NCBI GenBank assembly: GCA_964542315.1
Contig: CAZIUA010000103.1
Span: forward strand, 1-6,942
DNA: 6,942 bases
Source: UBA11524 sp964542315
GTDB taxonomy: Bacteria > Bacillota > Clostridia > Christensenellales > Aristaeellaceae
Direction of reading: 5' to 3'
Part shown: piece after piece, positions 1-5,216 of the stretch
Position numbering within the stretch: the first letter of the stretch is position 1
Layout: every line of letters begins with the position of its first letter
Program-made: the position numbers and the translations under genes
Notes under the pieces: model-generated
Database searches by the model: none
Seen by the model: the letters and a program-made list of their open reading frames with translations, nothing else
What the model was told of the DNA's origin: nothing

Positions 1-868
1 TGGGCAGGGGCAGACCCAGCGCATGCAGCATGATGGGCCAGTAGATGGTGTGGAAGCGGACGATCTCCTTGCCCACCAGATGGACATCAGCAGGCCAGTA
101 CTTCTTCATCAGGTCGTCATGCTCGGTGCCATAGCCCAGCGCGGTGATGTAGTTGCTCAGCGCGTCGATCCAGACATAGACCACATGCTTGTCGTCAAAA
201 TCCACCGGCACGCCCCACTTGAAGCTGGTGCGGCTGACGCACAGATCCTGCAGGCCGGGACGGAGGAAGTTGTTGAGCATCTCGTTGGCGCGGGCGGCCG
301 GCTGGATGAAGTCCGGATGGGTCTCGATGTAGTCGATCAGCCAGTCCTGATACTTGCTCATGCGGAAGAAGTAGCCTTCCTCCTTCATGGGCTGGCAGGG
401 ACGGCCGCAGTCCGGGCAGACCTTTTCGCCGTTCTTCTCCACCAGCTGGGAGGGCGTCCAGAACGACTCGCAGGGCGTGCAGTACATACCCTCATACTCG
501 CTCTTGTAGATGTCGCCCTGCTCGTAGAACTGGCGGAAGATCTTCTGCACGATCTTCTCATGGCGCTCATCGGTGGTGCGGATGAAATCGTCATACTGGA
601 TGTTCATCAGCTCCCAGAGCTTCTTGGTCTCGGCCACGATCTTGTCCACGAATTCCTTCGGGGACACACCGGCCTCCGCCGCCTTGGTCTCGATCTTCTG
701 GCCATGCTCATCCGTGCCGGTCAGGAAGTAGGCATCATAGCCGGTCAGGCGCTTGAAGCGGGTCATGGTATCCGCCGCCACCGTGGTATAGGTGTGGCCG
801 ATGTGCATGTTGCCGCTGGGATAGTAAATGGGTGTGGTGATGTAGAAGGTCTTCTTCTCCTGGCACAT
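1..868 (-). CDS. metG: Methionyl-tRNA synthetase, N-terminal 289 residues (cut by window edge)
   Basis: Class I aminoacyl-tRNA synthetase that charges tRNA-Met with methionine in the cytoplasm. Translating leftwards from the ATG at 868 gives 289 codons with no stop before the edge. The opening strand TFYITTPIYYPSGN leads into the class I signature HIGH (residues 22-25). The zinc knuckle of the connective domain is visible as C130-x2-C133 and C151-x2-C154. The methionine-pocket region WIDALSNY lies at 233-240 and GKEIVRFHTIYWP at 266-278. The KMSKS loop and anticodon-binding domain would lie beyond base 1. The start is set by GGAGG at 878-882, nine bases upstream of the ATG. The gene is preceded by a methionine-type T-box leader, so expression should rise when tRNA-Met is uncharged. 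The YPSGN form and four-Cys knob resemble the Bacillus/Clostridia enzyme. Identity is secure. Confidence 0.97.
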   Translation of the reverse strand, partial: MCQEKKTFYITTPIYYPSGNMHIGHTYTTVAADTMTRFKRLTGYDAYFLTGTDEHGQKIETKAAEAGVSPKEFVDKIVAETKKLWELMNIQYDDFIRTTDERHEKIVQKIFRQFYEQGDIYKSEYEGMYCTPCESFWTPSQLVEKNGEKVCPDCGRPCQPMKEEGYFFRMSKYQDWLIDYIETHPDFIQPAARANEMLNNFLRPGLQDLCVSRTSFKWGVPVDFDDKHVVYVWIDALSNYITALGYGTEHDDLMKKYWPADVHLVGKEIVRFHTIYWPIMLHALGLPLP

Positions 869-1136
869 AGGGTCAATCCTCCTTTGGGGCAAACAAAAAC
901 GCCCCTCCATTTTTCGAGGGGCGGAAAGTCCATTTTCCGCGTTGCCACCCTGATTTATCGCTTCGCATACGGATAACGGCGCGACCCGTCACGCCCTACT
1001 TGATGCGGCGGACACCGCAGCGTTGTTCAGGCCTGATGCTCAGGAGCCATGTTCCCCCGTCCGTGCCGGCTGCCTTTCACCTACCGCAGCTCTCTGATGC
1101 GTCCACGAAGCAGGGTACTCTTTCCCTCATTGCATA
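869..1136 (-). promoter_or_regulatory. T-box riboswitch (tRNA-Met-sensing) in the metG leader
   Basis: Leader of about 265 nt between the metG promoter and its ribosome binding site. Read on the minus strand, it holds the T-box element AGGGTGGCAACGCGG at 951-937, Stem I landmarks (GAGTA near 1119, AGAGAG near 1093, and a distal hairpin GCTGC/GCAGC whose loop contains GGTGAAAG), and a specifier loop GAACATGGCTCCTGAG in which ATG (1050-1048) is the methionine codon followed by a purine. A small Stem III, TTATC/GATAA (976-972 with 959-955), sits just before the T-box. The antiterminator is clear: AGGG (951-948) pairs with CCCT (920-917), UGGCAAC (947-941) is the 7-nt tRNA-acceptor bulge, and GCGGAAA (940-934) pairs with TTTCCGC (927-921). 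Its 3' arm overlaps the 5' arm of the terminator at 891-923, so the two folds exclude each other. Uncharged tRNA-Met should favour read-through. The bulge base C is unexpected for an A73 tRNA. Confidence 0.93.
891..923 (-). terminator. T-box-controlled intrinsic terminator before metG
   Basis: On the minus strand the arms CGCCCCTC (923-916) and GAGGGGCG (907-900) form an 8-bp GC-rich stem with an 8-nt loop, followed by TTTTTGTTT (899-891). It sits just upstream of the metG ribosome binding site, and its 5' arm is shared with the antiterminator, as expected for transcription attenuation by a T-box. Confidence 0.93.
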
Positions 1137-1141
1137 CGACC

Positions 1142-1171
1142 ATTATAACCGCAGACTTCGCCAGTTGTCAA
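1142..1171 (-). promoter_or_regulatory. Promoter of the metG leader
   Basis: Perfect sigma-A-type boxes on the minus strand: -35 TTGACA (1171-1166), 18-bp spacer, -10 TATAAT (1147-1142). Transcription should start near 1135, right before Stem I of the T-box. Control is therefore probably by attenuation rather than at initiation. Confidence 0.9.
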
Positions 1172-1225
1172 GGGAAATTCTTGCACAGCGCTGCGTTTTT
1201 CGCCGCTGTCCCCCTTCAGCGCATC

Positions 1226-1254
1226 AAAAAAGGCAGCGGTCTTCATCGCTGCCT
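1226..1254 (-). terminator. Intrinsic terminator downstream of the 6S-like RNA
   Basis: Minus-strand arms AGGCAGCG (1254-1247) and CGCTGCCT (1238-1231) form a perfect 8-bp stem with an 8-nt loop, followed by a run of T (1231-1226). It closes the transcript that starts near 1468 and separates it from the metG promoter about 55 bp further on. Confidence 0.9.
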
Positions 1255-1267
1255 CTATGCGTCATGG

Positions 1268-1468
1268 AAAGTAAGATGCCCCAGAATGACGATGCGCGCT
1301 GTGATTCACCCGCTCTTAAAGCAGGTAGGTGCCCTGCCGCCTGCATTTGTCTTCCCCTGGCGCATCGCTGCGGGGGCATGACATAGCCGAACAATGGACC
1401 CGGGCTCCATTTTTTGAAATGTGGGGAAAGCAGCAACGCTGTCAGAACACCCCAGGAGCATCCCTTGG
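1268..1468 (-). ncRNA. ssrS: Structured noncoding RNA, probable 6S RNA
   Basis: A roughly 200-nt RNA gene with its own consensus promoter and terminator and no convincing ORF. Hand folding gives one long irregular hairpin. The closing stem is GATGCTCC (1462-1455) with GGGGCATC (1282-1275). Then come TGAC (1444-1441) with GTCA (1290-1287), GCG (1439-1437) with CGC (1296-1294), and GCTG (1434-1431) with CAGC (1301-1298). A large open bubble of 22 nt (1430-1409) faces 26 nt (1327-1302). Beyond it are GGAGCCC (1408-1402) with GGGCACC (1334-1328), TGTC (1383-1380) with GACA (1351-1348), and an apical hairpin at 1376-1354. A closing stem, central bubble and about 190-200 nt length are the hallmarks of 6S RNA, which mimics an open promoter and binds sigma-70/A RNA polymerase. 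The bubble strands (ACATTTCA on the 5' side, GCTTTAAGAGCGG on the 3' side) loosely recall the known RNA. The mature ends are estimates. Family assignment rests on architecture, not on a database match. Confidence 0.68.
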
Positions 1469-1473
1469 TTTTT

Positions 1474-1502
1474 ATTATATGCATCGCCGCGCCGGATGTC
1501 AA
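1474..1502 (-). promoter_or_regulatory. Strong promoter of the 6S-like RNA, with UP-like A-tracts
   Basis: Consensus boxes on the minus strand: TTGACA (1502-1497), 17-bp spacer, TATAAT (1479-1474). Just upstream of the -35 box lie three A-tracts (minus-strand A runs at 1533-1527, 1525-1520 and 1512-1508), which look like an UP element. This is among the best promoters in the window and fits an abundant stable RNA. Confidence 0.9.
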
Positions 1503-1586
1503 GAGGATTTTTGCAGCCATTTTTTGTTTTTTTGCTTCTCTGTCCAGTGCGCCTTTCGCCTTCATTCTATCCCGTTTCAGGGCGGA

Positions 1587-3053
1587 TCATGCATCAATCC
1601 CCATGCGGAAATGCGCCGTGAGCCGCGCCAGTTCATCAGGCACCCGGACGTCCTGCGGAAAGGCGAGATTCCGCGCCGCATACCAGAGCATGGCATCCGG
1701 CATGATCTGCCGCGGTGGGCAGGCGCACTTCTTCGCCAGTGCATCCCGCTGCCAGGCCAGCAGGAACGCCCGCATATGCGCCGCGTTCATGAAGGCCACA
1801 TTCGGTGCATGGCGCAGCGGTGCGCCATCCCGGCATGCGCTGCACTTCCTGCACGGCTTCACGCGCTGCCCCAAGGCACGGCACAGGCCGCCCGGGACGC
1901 AATCCGCCGTCAGCAGCACCCGGAGGAGCGCTTGCATCTTCCGGCAGCGCGTCCATGCGCGCAGATAGTGCGTCCAGGGCATTTCGCCCTTTTCTCGCCC
2001 CGGATGGCGGCACATTTCCGCCCGGAACACCACGCTTCGCGGCTCCATGAGGAGGATGCATTCGGCCGGTGCGCCATCGCGGCCTGCGCGGCCCGTCTGC
2101 TGGACGCAGTCGATGACGCTGTCCGGCAATTCATCGTGGATGATGCGGCGGATGTCCGGCACATCCACGCCCATACCGAAGGCGGTCGTCGCGCAGAGCA
2201 CGTCGGTCTCCCCGGCAATGAAGCGCTGCTGCGCCTCCATGCGTGCTTCACGCGCCATGCCTGCATGGTAAAATCCCGCCCGGACGCCCCGAGCCTTCAG
2301 CAGGGTACAAAGGCGTTCCGTGCGGATGCGCGTGCGGCAGAAGACCACCGTTTTGCACGGCTGCTTGCAGCACAGGCGGAGGATCTCCCCCGTGGCGTTG
2401 AGCGTCGTGCGCAAGGTGTAGGTCAGGTTCTCGCGCAGCGCCGTCAGCACGATCCGCCGCGGACGGTGCATCGCCAGCGACTGCCGGATCTCCTGCTGCA
2501 TGGCGGCATCGGCAGTGGCGGTCATCGCGCAGAGCACCGGCCGGACCGGCAAGATCCGCAGGAAGTCCGCGATCTCGCCATACGCCGGGCGGAAGCGCTC
2601 GCCCCACTGGACGATGCAATGCGCCTCGTCCGCCACAACCAGCCAGGGCGGCGTCTCCCGGCACAGGTCGCAGAAACTCTGCTGCTGCAGCCTTTCCGGC
2701 GAAACGAACACGATCCGCGATGCGCCGCTTTTCAGCCGCGCCATGGCCGCAGCGCGTTCCTCCGGCGTCATGAGGCTGTCCAGCGATTCAGCCCGGACGC
2801 CGCGCTCCGCCAGGCGGCGCACCTGGTCGCGCATCAGGGCGATCAGCGGCGAAATGACCACCGTCAGCCCCGGATGCACCAGCGCAGGCAGCTGCCAGCA
2901 CAGGCTCTTGCCGGCGCCTGTGGGCAGGATGCACAGCACGTCCCGCCCGGCAAGGAGTGCCTTCACCGCCTTGAACTGCCCCGGACGGTAGTCCTCCAGG
3001 CCGAAGATCTCCGTCAGCACCTGCCGGCAGCGGCGTTTCATGGTGCGCTTCAT
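1587..3053 (-). CDS. Short RecQ-family ATP-dependent DNA helicase (RecS-like)
   Basis: A 488-residue superfamily 2 DNA helicase, expected to unwind DNA 3'-5' in recombination and repair. Motifs in order: motif 0 with YRPGQ (22-26), Walker A TGAGKS (45-50), DEAH (142-145), the RecQ aromatic-rich loop QWGERFRPAY (149-158), motif III AMTATAD (176-182), motif V AFGMGVDVPDIRR (291-303), and motif VI QQTGRAGRDG (318-327), where RecQ usually has QEIGRAGRDG. A zinc-binding region follows, with C370 and then C401-x2-C404-x2-C407. The gap of about 30 residues after the first Cys is longer than in E. coli RecQ. Only about 80 residues remain after it, with no recognisable HRDC domain and no full winged helix. 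The length is close to the short Bacillus paralogue RecS rather than full RecQ of about 600. The ATG at 3053 shares its A with the TGA stop of the gene upstream, which suggests translational coupling. M5 (ATG at 3041) is an alternative start. No clear terminator follows before the 6S promoter. Confidence 0.93.
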   Translation of the reverse strand: MKRTMKRRCRQVLTEIFGLEDYRPGQFKAVKALLAGRDVLCILPTGAGKSLCWQLPALVHPGLTVVISPLIALMRDQVRRLAERGVRAESLDSLMTPEERAAAMARLKSGASRIVFVSPERLQQQSFCDLCRETPPWLVVADEAHCIVQWGERFRPAYGEIADFLRILPVRPVLCAMTATADAAMQQEIRQSLAMHRPRRIVLTALRENLTYTLRTTLNATGEILRLCCKQPCKTVVFCRTRIRTERLCTLLKARGVRAGFYHAGMAREARMEAQQRFIAGETDVLCATTAFGMGVDVPDIRRIIHDELPDSVIDCVQQTGRAGRDGAPAECILLMEPRSVVFRAEMCRHPGREKGEMPWTHYLRAWTRCRKMQALLRVLLTADCVPGGLCRALGQRVKPCRKCSACRDGAPLRHAPNVAFMNAAHMRAFLLAWQRDALAKKCACPPRQIMPDAMLWYAARNLAFPQDVRVPDELARLTAHFRMGIDA

Positions 3054-3895
3054 CAGAATCTGCGGCCCCCGCCGCCATGGCTCACGCCGCGCGAGGAGGT
3101 ATGCACCCCGCTGCCGCCGGAGCGTCCGCCGCCGGAATGTCCGCCGGAGCTATTGCCCGTGACGATGGGCGAACGGTGAACGCGCTTGCGCAGGAAGACC
3201 TGGTCATCCCGCACCAGCGTCAGGGATGTGTTCGCCGCCCGGTCATAGGTATAGGTCGAGCCCTTCAAATTATAGGCCGCGCTGACGGTGCAGTACACCG
3301 CCGCGGCGACTGCCAGTCCGGCCACCGCCGCCACGGCCGTCTCCATGGGCGTGAGCGCGTTGTAGAGGCCGCCGATGCGCTCGCCCGTGACCTCGTCATA
3401 CCGGAAGAAGCCTTCCCTGCGCCCCACGTCCATCCAATGCTCCACGCGGTACAGCGCGGCGAGCATCGCGCCGCCGTAGTCCCCTTCCACCAGCCTGTCA
3501 TAGGCGTGGTCGAGGATGTCCTCCTCGCGTGCATCGCTGATGTAGTCGATCATCACGCCGCCCGTGGAGAGCCACATCGCCCGGTTGTGCATGTCCAGCA
3601 GGAGCAGCATGCCGGAGTCATCCTCCCCCATGCCGTAGCCGCCGTCATCATAGAATTCATCTGCGTAGTCCCGCACGCGCCACAGGCTGTCCGACGGGTC
3701 ATAGGGCGTATCCCGCGTGGTCAGCACGACCAGATCGACCTGATGTTTCTGCTCGATCTCCAGAATGATCTCCGTCATCCGCTGACACTCGTCCGCCGTG
3801 AACAAGCCTGCGTCATCGATGACCTGCGCTGCACCTTCCGCCAGCGCGATTGCGGGCAGCAGGAGCACCGCCAGCAGCAGGAGCATCCGCTTCAT
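3053..3895 (-). CDS. TPM-domain (YgcG-like) exported membrane protein with Gly/Ser-rich tail
   Basis: A 280-residue protein of unknown physiological role. Residues 1-19 form a signal peptide (MKRM, a Leu/Ala core, likely cleavage after ALA before EG). Residues 22-157 match the TPM fold: VIDDAGLF at the start, VDLVVLTT (53-60), GMLLLLDMHNRAMWLSTGG (95-113), then IDYISDAREEDILDHAYDRL. TPM domains face the outside of the cell and some have been linked to phosphatase activity or photosystem II repair. A transmembrane helix at about 185-207 follows, and the tail (249-280) is rich in Gly, Ser and His and ends HGGGGRRF, a tail style common in this family. The ATG at 3895 is chosen because the signal peptide begins there. 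It lies 5 bases after the zinc-ribbon gene's stop, with GAGGTGG close in front. A second ATG at 3886 has better spacing. The gene is co-transcribed with its neighbours on both sides. Confidence 0.88.
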   Translation of the reverse strand: MKRMLLLLAVLLLPAIALAEGAAQVIDDAGLFTADECQRMTEIILEIEQKHQVDLVVLTTRDTPYDPSDSLWRVRDYADEFYDDGGYGMGEDDSGMLLLLDMHNRAMWLSTGGVMIDYISDAREEDILDHAYDRLVEGDYGGAMLAALYRVEHWMDVGRREGFFRYDEVTGERIGGLYNALTPMETAVAAVAGLAVAAAVYCTVSAAYNLKGSTYTYDRAANTSLTLVRDDQVFLRKRVHRSPIVTGNSSGGHSGGGRSGGSGVHTSSRGVSHGGGGRRF

Positions 3896-3900
3896 CCACC

Positions 3901-4935
3901 TCACCACAGCAAAGCACCTCCTCCGCACAGCAGCAGAAACACCGCCGCACCCGCGCACAGCGCCGCCGCCAGCAGCCGCTTCCTGTCGATGGGCAGCTTG
4001 CCGCAAACGCGCCCGGTCTGGCCGTTCATCATGTAGTAATAGGGTTCTTGTTTCTCCCCGCCGCGATAGGTCAGCACCCACGCGGGCAGGAGCACGTATT
4101 TCTGGCGGACGGCGGTGGGCTTGAAGCTCGTCTTGCCCTTCAGCGTGTCCAGGCCGCTGTTCGCCTTCACCATGCTCTCGGCATATCCCGTCGCCTCGCG
4201 CACCATTTCCGCACGGGCAGCGAGCTCCGGAATGTCCCGCTTTTCTGCCAGAAAGCCGCTGAGGTATCCGCCCGAATACGGCTGGATACCGCTGACGTCA
4301 TAGGGGTGGATGCCGTCGGAGAGCTGGGCATCCGCCTTTCTCAGCGCCTTGCGCGCCATCTGCCGGAAGGACAGCTTCCCCTCCCGGTGCACCTTGTACT
4401 CATATTCCGTCGTGATGATCTCGCGCTTCGTCGTGCGGACGGCCTGCTTCTTGCCCGTGCCGTCGAACACGCCGTCGCCCTCGATATCCGCATACCACCA
4501 CGGATAATACACGCCCGAGAACATCTCCAGCTGCGCGCCGTTGAAGAAATCCCGGTCGAGGAATCGCTTGCGGCTGATGTGCGCCAGGAATTTTTCCTCC
4601 GCCGCCTGCTTGTCCAGCTGGAAGGGGACCACGCCGTCCGGACGGAATTCATCCGCCAGCCGCCGCTCGAGCACCACCGGACTGTGGCAGTAATAGCAGC
4701 GCGTCGCCGCGGTGGTCTCATCCGTGACGATCTCCGCGCCGCACATCTTGCAGTGATACCCCTGCAGCGTTCCGGCTGCCTCTTCTTCCTTCGGCGCCTG
4801 CTGCTCAGGCTGCTCCTGAAGGTCCTCCTTCGACAGCACCTGCCCGCAGTACAGGCATTTGAATTTCTGCAGCGCCGGATCAAACTCCAGATATCCCCCG
4901 CAGCAGGGACATTTGAAGGTCATCGTCCCGCTCAT
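3901..4935 (-). CDS. Double zinc-ribbon protein with C-terminal membrane anchor
   Basis: A 344-residue protein of unknown function, of the kind often labelled TFIIB-type zinc ribbon protein in Clostridia. Two four-cysteine ribbons lie at the N-terminus: C9-x2-C12 with C27-x2-C30, then C62-x2-C65 with C80-x2-C83, joined by a Glu/Gln-rich linker (39-54). The middle is a conserved-looking beta-rich region (YYPWWYADIEGDGVFDGTG, 143-161) with a helical stretch at 188-206. A VLLPAWVLTYRG...NGQTGRVCGKLP block (281-315) leads straight into one transmembrane helix (about 320-343) at the very C-terminus, so most of the protein should be cytoplasmic. The start at 4935 has AGGAGG at 4948-4943, seven bases away. 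M5 is less well placed. It is the first gene of an operon with the TPM-domain gene, 5 bases downstream. The ribbons may bind nucleic acid or simply be structural, and no catalytic motif is seen. It should not be read as PriA helicase, a label sometimes given to such proteins. Confidence 0.85.
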   Translation of the reverse strand: MSGTMTFKCPCCGGYLEFDPALQKFKCLYCGQVLSKEDLQEQPEQQAPKEEEAAGTLQGYHCKMCGAEIVTDETTAATRCYYCHSPVVLERRLADEFRPDGVVPFQLDKQAAEEKFLAHISRKRFLDRDFFNGAQLEMFSGVYYPWWYADIEGDGVFDGTGKKQAVRTTKREIITTEYEYKVHREGKLSFRQMARKALRKADAQLSDGIHPYDVSGIQPYSGGYLSGFLAEKRDIPELAARAEMVREATGYAESMVKANSGLDTLKGKTSFKPTAVRQKYVLLPAWVLTYRGGEKQEPYYYMMNGQTGRVCGKLPIDRKRLLAAALCAGAAVFLLLCGGGALLW

Positions 4936-4969
4936 TTGCTCCCCTCCTCAGCCTCCTTGGTCTCAGCCT

Positions 4970-4998
4970 ATTTTACCATTTTCCTTCCCTTTCCGCAA
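4970..4998 (-). promoter_or_regulatory. Promoter of the zinc-ribbon/TPM/recQ operon
   Basis: On the minus strand, TTGCGG (4998-4993), 17-bp spacer, TAAAAT (4975-4970). The -35 box is weaker than in the other promoters here. A transcript would start near 4963 and reach AGGAGG after about 15 nt, so the leader is very short. About 70 bp separate it from the divergent promoter at 5070. Confidence 0.65.
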
Positions 4999-5069
4999 GG
5001 GCTGGACACAGCAAGTGTGTTCCGCCGCGCCATTCAAGACAAAAAACATGGAATTCGCGTCGTTTCATC

Positions 5070-5098
5070 TTGACGGATTTTCCCCGAACGTGTATGAT
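5070..5098 (+). promoter_or_regulatory. Promoter of the KDPG aldolase / KDG kinase operon
   Basis: TTGACG (5070-5075), 17-bp spacer, TATGAT (5093-5098), with a start expected near 5105. It gives a leader of about 110 nt before the aldolase. The leader holds several inverted repeats placed where a repressor could block initiation or elongation. Confidence 0.8.
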
Positions 5099-5107
5099 AG
5101 GGTTGGT

Positions 5108-5127
5108 TATTGATGTGTGTTTCAATA
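5108..5127 (+). promoter_or_regulatory. Inverted repeat at the transcription start, possible operator
   Basis: TATTGA, 8-nt spacer, TCAATA, beginning a few bases after the expected +1. This is a normal place for a repressor site in a sugar-acid operon. The regulator is not in the window, so the role is inference. Confidence 0.35.
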
Positions 5128-5128
5128 T

Positions 5129-5160
5129 TGCAGGCGGATCCCCCAGGGATGCTGGCTGCA
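5129..5160 (+). other. Stem-loop in the aldolase mRNA leader
   Basis: Outer arms TGCAG (5129-5133) and CTGCA (5156-5160) enclose inner arms ATCCC (5138-5142) and GGGAT (5146-5150) around a CCA loop. The two stems can form together with internal loops. No U-tract follows, so it is not a terminator. Its function is unknown. Confidence 0.35.
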
Positions 5161-5163
5161 GGA

Positions 5164-5179
5164 TTGTAACCACTTACAA
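5164..5179 (+). promoter_or_regulatory. Perfect palindrome TTGTAA-CCAC-TTACAA, possible GntR-type operator
   Basis: Two exact 6-bp arms around a 4-bp centre, in the leader about 40 bases before the aldolase ATG and just before its ribosome binding site. The TTGTnnn...ACAA shape is typical of GntR-family regulators of hexuronate genes. It could equally act as a small RNA hairpin near the ribosome binding site. It fits a roadblock or translational control site. Confidence 0.45.
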
Positions 5180-5216
5180 GGTTGTCCCCAATGGAATAGA
5201 GAAAGGACGATGTCTC

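Noticed and set aside
23..976. 317-codon plus-strand open frame
   Set aside because: It is antisense to metG and the T-box terminator, with low-complexity His/Leu/Ala composition.
1186..1208. Inverted repeat CAGCG..GCG / CGC..CGCTG just upstream of the metG promoter
   Set aside because: It has no U-tract on the strand of transcription, a 2-base bulge, and lies outside both transcripts. There is not enough to call it an operator or terminator.
1268..1468. Alternative RNA families for the structured transcript: tmRNA, RNase P RNA, SRP RNA
   Set aside because: It lacks the tRNA-like ends and tag frame of tmRNA, the GAGGAAAGUC core of RNase P RNA and the GGAAGG/AGCAG loop region of SRP RNA, and it is too short for the first two.
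1224..1565. 113-codon minus-strand frame between recQ and metG
   Set aside because: It spans the promoter, the whole structured RNA and its terminator hairpin, and has no ribosome binding site. A noncoding RNA explains the interval better.
1505..1586. Terminator for the recQ operon
   Set aside because: T-rich runs are on the plus strand and serve as A-tracts of the 6S promoter. No stable hairpin followed by minus-strand T was found, so the operon end is unresolved.
1329..3179. 616-codon open frame on the plus strand, longest in the window
   Set aside because: It is antisense to the RecQ gene, whose motifs are unmistakable, and also runs across the 6S-like gene. Its protein is rich in Arg, His, Ala and Gln with no recognisable domain, as expected of a GC-rich shadow frame.
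3896..4081. 62-codon N-terminal extension of the TPM-domain gene
   Set aside because: It overlaps the zinc-ribbon gene in another frame and would bury the signal peptide. The start at 3895 (or 3886) fits the operon spacing.
3850..5073. 407-codon plus-strand frame
   Set aside because: It is antisense to the zinc-ribbon gene and its promoter, with His/Arg/Leu-rich shadow composition.
5070..5216. 49-codon N-terminal extension of the aldolase
   Set aside because: It begins inside the -35 box of the operon's own promoter and has no match to Eda. The ATG at 5217 has a good ribosome binding site.
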